Source: Spirillospora albida (GTDB taxonomy: Bacteria > Actinomycetota > Actinomycetes > Streptosporangiales > Streptosporangiaceae). Taken from it: a DNA stretch of 64,000 nucleotides. Below are positions 60,390 to 64,000 of this stretch, in pieces. Numbering within the stretch: the stretch's first letter is position 1; each line of letters starts with the position of its first letter. The position numbers were made by a program, and so were the translations under genes. The notes under the pieces were generated by a model. That model saw only the letters and a list, made by a program, of their open reading frames with translations, searched no databases and had not been told where the DNA came from. The stretch covers positions 238,740-302,739 of the forward strand of contig NZ_JOFJ01000012.1 in the NCBI RefSeq assembly GCF_000718255.1. Direction: 5' to 3'.

Positions 60390-61013
60390 CTACGGGGCGG
60401 GGATGCCGGGACGCAGCGCCGGGTCGGGCTCGGGCGTCCCGAACACCTGGCGGACGGGCAGGACACCGGCCCAGACGTCCAGCGCGAGGTCCGGCTCGTC
60501 GTCGTTCGGCGGGCCCTGCCGGACCTTGACGGACGCCTCGTCCAGCGGAAGGGCGAGGACGGCCGTGGCCGCCATCTCCTTGCGGGTGGGCATCCGGGCC
60601 TCGGTCCAGCGGCCGGGGGCGAGGTTGTCGGTGATCGCGCGGAGCCCGGCGAGCGCTTCGTCGGCGTCCGTGACGGCGGACGGGACGCCGTAGATCACGG
60701 CGCTGCGGTAGTTCATCGAGTGGTGGAACAGCGAGCGGGCCAGGACGATGCCGTCGAGGTGCGTCACCGTGACGCAGACCTCCTGGGACGGGGCGTCCAT
60801 CAGGCTGCGCGCGCCGGTGGAGCCGTGCAGGTAGAGGGTGTCGCCGAGGCGCCCGTACCCGGTCGGCATGACGCGGGGCGCGCCGTTCACCACAACGCCG
60901 AGATGGCAGATCATGCCCTCGTCCAGGATCTCGTAGAGGACGGCGCGGTCGGTGCGCACGCGCTCCGGAAGGCGGGCGAGACGGGTGCGCGGGGTGGCCG
61001 AAAGGGGCTTCAT
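60390..61013 (-). CDS. Pyridoxamine 5'-phosphate oxidase-family flavoprotein
   Basis: A 207-residue split-barrel flavoprotein: VLYEILDEGMICHLGVVVNGAPRVMPTGYGRLGDTLYLHGS (FMN-binding barrel) and SLFHHSMNYRSAVIYG. It is in the class 2 PPOX-like group that uses FMN or F420 rather than true PdxH (the PLP-binding C-terminal signature is absent). It is divergent from a MocR/PdxR-type regulator with only 36 nt between, so that regulator probably controls it. Confidence 0.85.
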   Translation of the reverse strand: MKPLSATPRTRLARLPERVRTDRAVLYEILDEGMICHLGVVVNGAPRVMPTGYGRLGDTLYLHGSTGARSLMDAPSQEVCVTVTHLDGIVLARSLFHHSMNYRSAVIYGVPSAVTDADEALAGLRAITDNLAPGRWTEARMPTRKEMAATAVLALPLDEASVKVRQGPPNDDEPDLALDVWAGVLPVRQVFGTPEPDPALRPGIPAP

Positions 61014-61049
61014 GCCGCTCTACGCTAGGGATCGAGTGGCCTGGCCGGT

Positions 61050-62468
61050 ATGTCCACTCGACACCTTTTCCGGGAGACCACTTTGTCGATCGATCTGCCG
61101 CTCACCGTCGATCGCGGCGCGGCCGAGCCGATGCACGCCCAGCTCGTCGCGCAACTGCGGGCCGCCATGCGGGAGGGGCGGCTCGCGGCGGGCGAGCGGC
61201 TGCCCGCGAGCCGTGCGCTCGCCGGGGTGCTCGGCGTCAGCCGGACGGTCGTGACGGAGGCGTACGAGCAGCTGTACGCGGAGGGCTGGCTGGAGGGGCG
61301 GCACGGCTCGGGCACGTACGTCACCGACGGGGTCGCCGAGGTCTCCGCACCGCAGCCGGTGGCGCTGAAGGTCGCCCGGCCGGCGGCGGCGCCGTCCGGC
61401 ATGGTCGATCTGCGTCCCGGACTGCCGTGGGTCGGGCGTCTGGACACCCCGGCGTGGCGGCGGGCGTGGCGGCTCGCGGCGACCGTGCCGCCGCAGCAGC
61501 GGCAGGACCCGCACGGCCTGCCGGGCCTGCGCGCGGCGCTGGCGGAGCACGTCCGGCGGGGCCGGGGCGTCGCGTGCCCGGTCGACGGCCTGCTGATCAC
61601 GCGCGGCGCGACGAACGGCCTCGACCTCCTCGCCGCGACCGTCCTGCGGCCCGGCGACCGCGCCGGCGTCGAGGAGCCCGGCTACCGGCGGGCGCGCGCG
61701 GTGCTCGCCGGGCGCGGCGCCGAGATCGTCCCGTGCCCCGTGGACGAGCACGGCCTCATCGTCGACGCCCTCCCGGACGATCTGCGCCTCGTCTACACGA
61801 CGCCCTCGCACCAGTTCCCGCTGGGCGGCGTCCTGCCGGTGCCCCGGCGGCAGGCCCTCCTCGCCTGGGCGCGGCGGACGGGCGCCCTCATCGCCGAGGA
61901 CGACTACGACGGCGAGTTCCGCTACGACGTCGCCCCCCTGCCCGCCCTCTACGGGCTGGATCCGGACGTCGTCGTCCACCTCGGCACCACCACCAAGATC
62001 CTCACGGCGGACATGGGGGTCGGCTGGCTCGTCGCCCGGCCCGACCTCGTCGCGGCCGTCGCGGCCCGCCGGGTGGAGCTCAGCGACCGCACGGCCGTCG
62101 TGCCGCAGGACGCCCTCCGCATCCTCCTCGAACGCGGCGACCTGGACCGCCACCTCCGCCGCATGCGCGCCGAGTACGCCCGCCGCCGCGCCGCCGTCGT
62201 CCGGGCGCTGGACGGCCTGCCGCTGCGCGGCGACACCGCCGGCCTGCACCTGGTCGTGGACGCCCCGCCGGACGTCGCGGACCGCGTCGTGCGCGAGGCG
62301 GCGGAGCGGGGCGTCCTGCTGGAGACCCTGGCCCACCACCACGCGGCCCCGCCGGCGTTCTCCGGCCTGGTCATCGGCTACGGCTCCGCCGCCTTCACCG
62401 ACCTGGCGCCCGCCGCGGCACTCACCCGCGAACTCACCATTTCCGGACGAATCCGGTACGACGGCTGA
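61050..62468 (+). CDS. MocR/PdxR-type transcription factor (GntR HTH + aminotransferase fold)
   Basis: A 472-residue MocR regulator. The winged helix at about residues 25-90 (MHAQLVAQLRAAMREGRLAAGERLPASRALAGVLGVSRTVVTEAYEQL) is followed by a class I aminotransferase domain with the PLP Lys in HLGTTTKILTADMGVGW and DDYDGEFRYD. PdxR-type members sense PLP and control pyridoxine or PPOX-like genes; the divergent PPOX-family gene fits. ATG 61050 or TTG 61083 may be the start. Confidence 0.88.
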   Translation: MSTRHLFRETTLSIDLPLTVDRGAAEPMHAQLVAQLRAAMREGRLAAGERLPASRALAGVLGVSRTVVTEAYEQLYAEGWLEGRHGSGTYVTDGVAEVSAPQPVALKVARPAAAPSGMVDLRPGLPWVGRLDTPAWRRAWRLAATVPPQQRQDPHGLPGLRAALAEHVRRGRGVACPVDGLLITRGATNGLDLLAATVLRPGDRAGVEEPGYRRARAVLAGRGAEIVPCPVDEHGLIVDALPDDLRLVYTTPSHQFPLGGVLPVPRRQALLAWARRTGALIAEDDYDGEFRYDVAPLPALYGLDPDVVVHLGTTTKILTADMGVGWLVARPDLVAAVAARRVELSDRTAVVPQDALRILLERGDLDRHLRRMRAEYARRRAAVVRALDGLPLRGDTAGLHLVVDAPPDVADRVVREAAERGVLLETLAHHHAAPPAFSGLVIGYGSAAFTDLAPAAALTRELTISGRIRYDG

Positions 62469-62546
62469 CCCGGATTCATTGGCTCACGATGATCGGGCGG
62501 TTATGCTCCGTCCTTATAAAAGCCAACGACACCCCAAGGGCAACGG

Positions 62547-63116
62547 ATGAGTGTCGACGAAACGGCCCCACTGCGCGTCCTTATCGTGGACGGCGACCCC
62601 CGCGTCCGCGCCGACGCGATCTCCCGCCTGCGGGGCAGCGACGAACTGGAGGTCGTCGCCGAGGCCGCCGAGCCCGGCGACGCCCTCGACCTCGCCGAGA
62701 AGCTGCGCCCCGACATCGTCCTGCTGGCGGCGCGCGCGGCCCGCCACACCGCCCCCCTCAGCCGCTCGTGCCGCGTGTTCGTCCTGGCCGCCCCAGGCCA
62801 GGACGGGGTCGAGGTCGCGATGCGGGGCGGCGCGACCGGCCACCTGGAGCCCGGCGCGTTCACCGCCGGCGACCTGATCCGCGGCGTCCGCGACGCGTCC
62901 CGCGTCTCCCACGGCCTGTCCGCGCGCGAGGCCGAGGTCATGGACCTCATCGCCACCGGACGCTCCAACGGCGAGATCGCCCGCCAGCTCTTCCTCAGCG
63001 AGAAGACCGTCAAGAACCACGTCAACCGCATCTACGCGAAGCTCGGCGTCGGCTCCCGCGCGACCGCCATCGCCCTCTGGCGCGGCATGGTCAGCGTCCT
63101 TCCGGTCCGAGACTAA
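62547..63116 (+). CDS. LuxR-type regulator with phosphorylation-dead receiver domain
   Basis: A 189-residue protein with the NarL/FixJ plan. The N-terminal receiver-like domain keeps the acidic start (LIVDGDPRVRADA) but the phosphoacceptor Asp is replaced (DIVLLAARAA), the Thr switch is Ala (VFVLAA) and the Lys is lost (GHLEPGA). The C-terminal HTH is intact (LSAREAEVMDLIATGRSNGEIARQLFLSEKTVKNHVNRIYAKLGV). It therefore cannot be controlled by aspartyl phosphorylation. No histidine kinase is adjacent. ATG 62547. Confidence 0.88.
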   Translation: MSVDETAPLRVLIVDGDPRVRADAISRLRGSDELEVVAEAAEPGDALDLAEKLRPDIVLLAARAARHTAPLSRSCRVFVLAAPGQDGVEVAMRGGATGHLEPGAFTAGDLIRGVRDASRVSHGLSAREAEVMDLIATGRSNGEIARQLFLSEKTVKNHVNRIYAKLGVGSRATAIALWRGMVSVLPVRD

Positions 63117-63199
63117 CCGGTTCGCACTGGTCCGCAGCTCCTGATACTGTTCTTCCTGTCGCCAGGGACACCGGCCAAGGCCGGAGCCCCAAACGACGG

Positions 63200-63272
63200 G
63201 CGCCGTTAGCTCAATTGGCAGAGCAGCGGACTCTTAATCCGCGGGTTCGGGGTTCAAGTCCCTGACGGCGCA
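63200..63272 (+). tRNA. tRNA-Lys(CTT)
   Basis: A complete cloverleaf: acceptor GCGCCGT/ACGGCGC, D-arm AGCTCAATTGGCAGAGC, anticodon stem-loop CGGACTCTTAATCCG with CTT, T-arm CGGGGTTCAAGTCCCTG, discriminator A. CCA is not encoded (CCC follows). Its 3' half is the probable attachment site of the integrase that lies next to it. Confidence 0.95.
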
Positions 63273-63329
63273 CCCGCATACCGCTTTACCAGCGGAAACT
63301 TCCTCGACGGGGGTCTCGGTCCCCATCAG

Positions 63330-63348
63330 ATCCCCACGAGGTGGGGAT
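63330..63348 (-). terminator. Terminator hairpin at the integrase stop
   Basis: ATCCCCAC (63330-63337) and GTGGGGAT (63341-63348) form an 8-bp stem with a 3-nt loop directly after the integrase stop codon. It lies between the gene and tRNA-Lys. Confidence 0.7.
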
Positions 63349-63920
63349 TAGGCCGCTTTGATGCGGCGACGTGCCAGAGACTGGCGGGCAGCGGCTCGGC
63401 CCTGCTCTGACGGCTCGACGTACATGTCCATGGTGGTGCTGAACTTGGAGTGCCCCAGAATCGCCTGGACGGTCTTGCCGTCCACTCCATCACCGATCAG
63501 CAGAGTCGCCAGCGTGTGACGCAGTTGATGCGGCGTGAGCTTGAGCTCGGCCTTCTTGCACGCCTTGTTCCAGCGCCACCGTAGGTAGTAGCGGGTCATC
63601 GGCTGGCCTTCTTCGGTGGTGAAGATGAGCCGGACTTTCCGCGTCTCCTCATCCCCGTCGCGGTAGTGGTACGTCATCTCGTGGGCTACGGGCGGATGCT
63701 CCTCCATGTAGGCCGTGATAACCGCGTCGAGGGTCGGGGTGAGGATCGTCGTGCGGATGCCCGCCTTGCTCTTGGGCTCCTTGAGATAGAACTTCTTCGT
63801 CTTGTGGTGTCTGGCCACCTGCCGGTCGATGGCCACCTCGCCGGCCTCCCGATCGATCTGGTCGACGCACAGACCGAGCCCCTCGGAGAGCCGGACCCCG
63901 GTCTCTGAGGCGCCCCGGAT
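63348..63920 (-). pseudogene. Tyrosine-recombinase integrase, 5'-truncated, next to tRNA-Lys
   Basis: About 190 residues form the C-terminal catalytic domain of a phage/ICE integrase: ETGVRLSEGLGLCVDQIDREAGEV (catalytic Arg), LTPHQLRHTLATLLIG (HxLRH), ILGHSKFSTTMDMYVEPSEQ (GHS and the nucleophile Tyr). The family normally has 370-450 residues; the SAM-like core-binding N-terminus is missing here. Upstream of about 63920 the sequence is an inverted repeat (63922-63961) unlike an integrase. GC content is lower than in the neighbourhood, as expected of a mobile element. The 3' end faces the tRNA, the normal orientation for int next to attL/attR. Confidence 0.75.
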
Positions 63921-63921
63921 C

Positions 63922-63961
63922 TTCCGGACAGGTCCCCAACTAGGGTTGGGGAGAACCGGAA
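63922..63961. repeat. Imperfect 40-bp inverted repeat at the broken end of the integrase
   Basis: TTCCGG (63922-63927) / CCGGAA (63956-63961) form the outer arms and TCCCCAAC (63933-63940) / GTTGGGGA (63945-63952) the inner arms, with 3-5 nt of mismatch between. Such hairpins occur at ends of IS200/IS605-type or MITE-like elements, or as terminators of a neighbouring gene beyond the window. Which applies cannot be decided here. Confidence 0.6.
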
Positions 63962-64000
63962 GGGAAGGTCGTTGGCACGACAGAGGCGGCATTTCACCCA

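Overview
The window is a 64 kb piece of a very G+C-rich actinomycete chromosome. Clues to the host are third-codon-position G/C bias throughout, repeated DUF397 / Scr1-type HTH / HATPase / DUF574-methyltransferase regulatory genes, a GerW-type protein, a SAM-IV riboswitch, an orn - tRNA-His pair, and GTGA/ATGA stop-start overlaps. Together they point to Streptosporangiales, most likely Actinomadura or a close relative; this is inference from gene content, not a database match.

Layout. 1-3.3 kb: end of an unknown gene, a DUF4232 lipoprotein, a GerW-like protein, then a minus-strand Scr1-type regulator coupled to a DUF574 methyltransferase. 3.3-6.2 kb: a three-gene flavin redox operon (ferric-reductase-like membrane protein, FMN-binding protein, ApbE flavin transferase). 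6.3-11.6 kb: an HsaA-like flavin monooxygenase, a stand-alone LigD-type polymerase, a streptogrisin-like protease, and an epoxide hydrolase / SDR pair. 11.9-14.9 kb: an unknown gene, a second Scr1/DUF397/HATPase set and a DinB-like protein. 15-21.3 kb: three large genes (helical-repeat/propeller protein, membrane glycosyltransferase, TerD-like protein). 21.4-25.2 kb: a probable nitric-oxide / Fe-S stress group (NnrS-like membrane protein, hemerythrin-DUF2249 protein, Cys-rich ArsR/SufR-like regulator) and a CoA transferase.

25.2-34.7 kb is the most interesting part: a consensus-like promoter, a complete tRNA cloverleaf with an aberrant T-loop, and then, 2 nt later, a six-gene tightly coupled operon (unknown 730-aa protein, SWIM zinc finger, unknown 456-aa protein, VWA, MoxR-type AAA+ ATPase, DUF5682). 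It is the actinobacterial counterpart of E. coli yehL-yehM-yehP-yehQ, whose function is not established.

34.7-43.5 kb: a small Cys protein, a third HATPase + DUF574 pair, an HTH protein and two methyltransferases, a tandem FKBP, a class A PBP and a small lipoprotein. 43.5-44.5 kb: a promoter and intact SAM-IV riboswitch in front of an aminotransferase gene that has lost two internal pieces. 44.7-57.4 kb: a four-domain SseB-like protein, cell-surface proteins, a TrmH/SpoU methyltransferase, an EEP-family protein, a membrane-anchored solute-binding/VWA protein and two tandem sigma-factor-like proteins fused to a membrane anchor and a secreted domain. 57.4-63.3 kb: a phosphotransferase, an amidase-like protein, tRNA-His, orn, a PPOX / MocR divergent pair, a receiver-dead LuxR regulator and tRNA-Lys(CTT). 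The right end is the integrase end of an integrated element next to tRNA-Lys; the integrase is cut at its 5' side beside a 40-bp inverted repeat.
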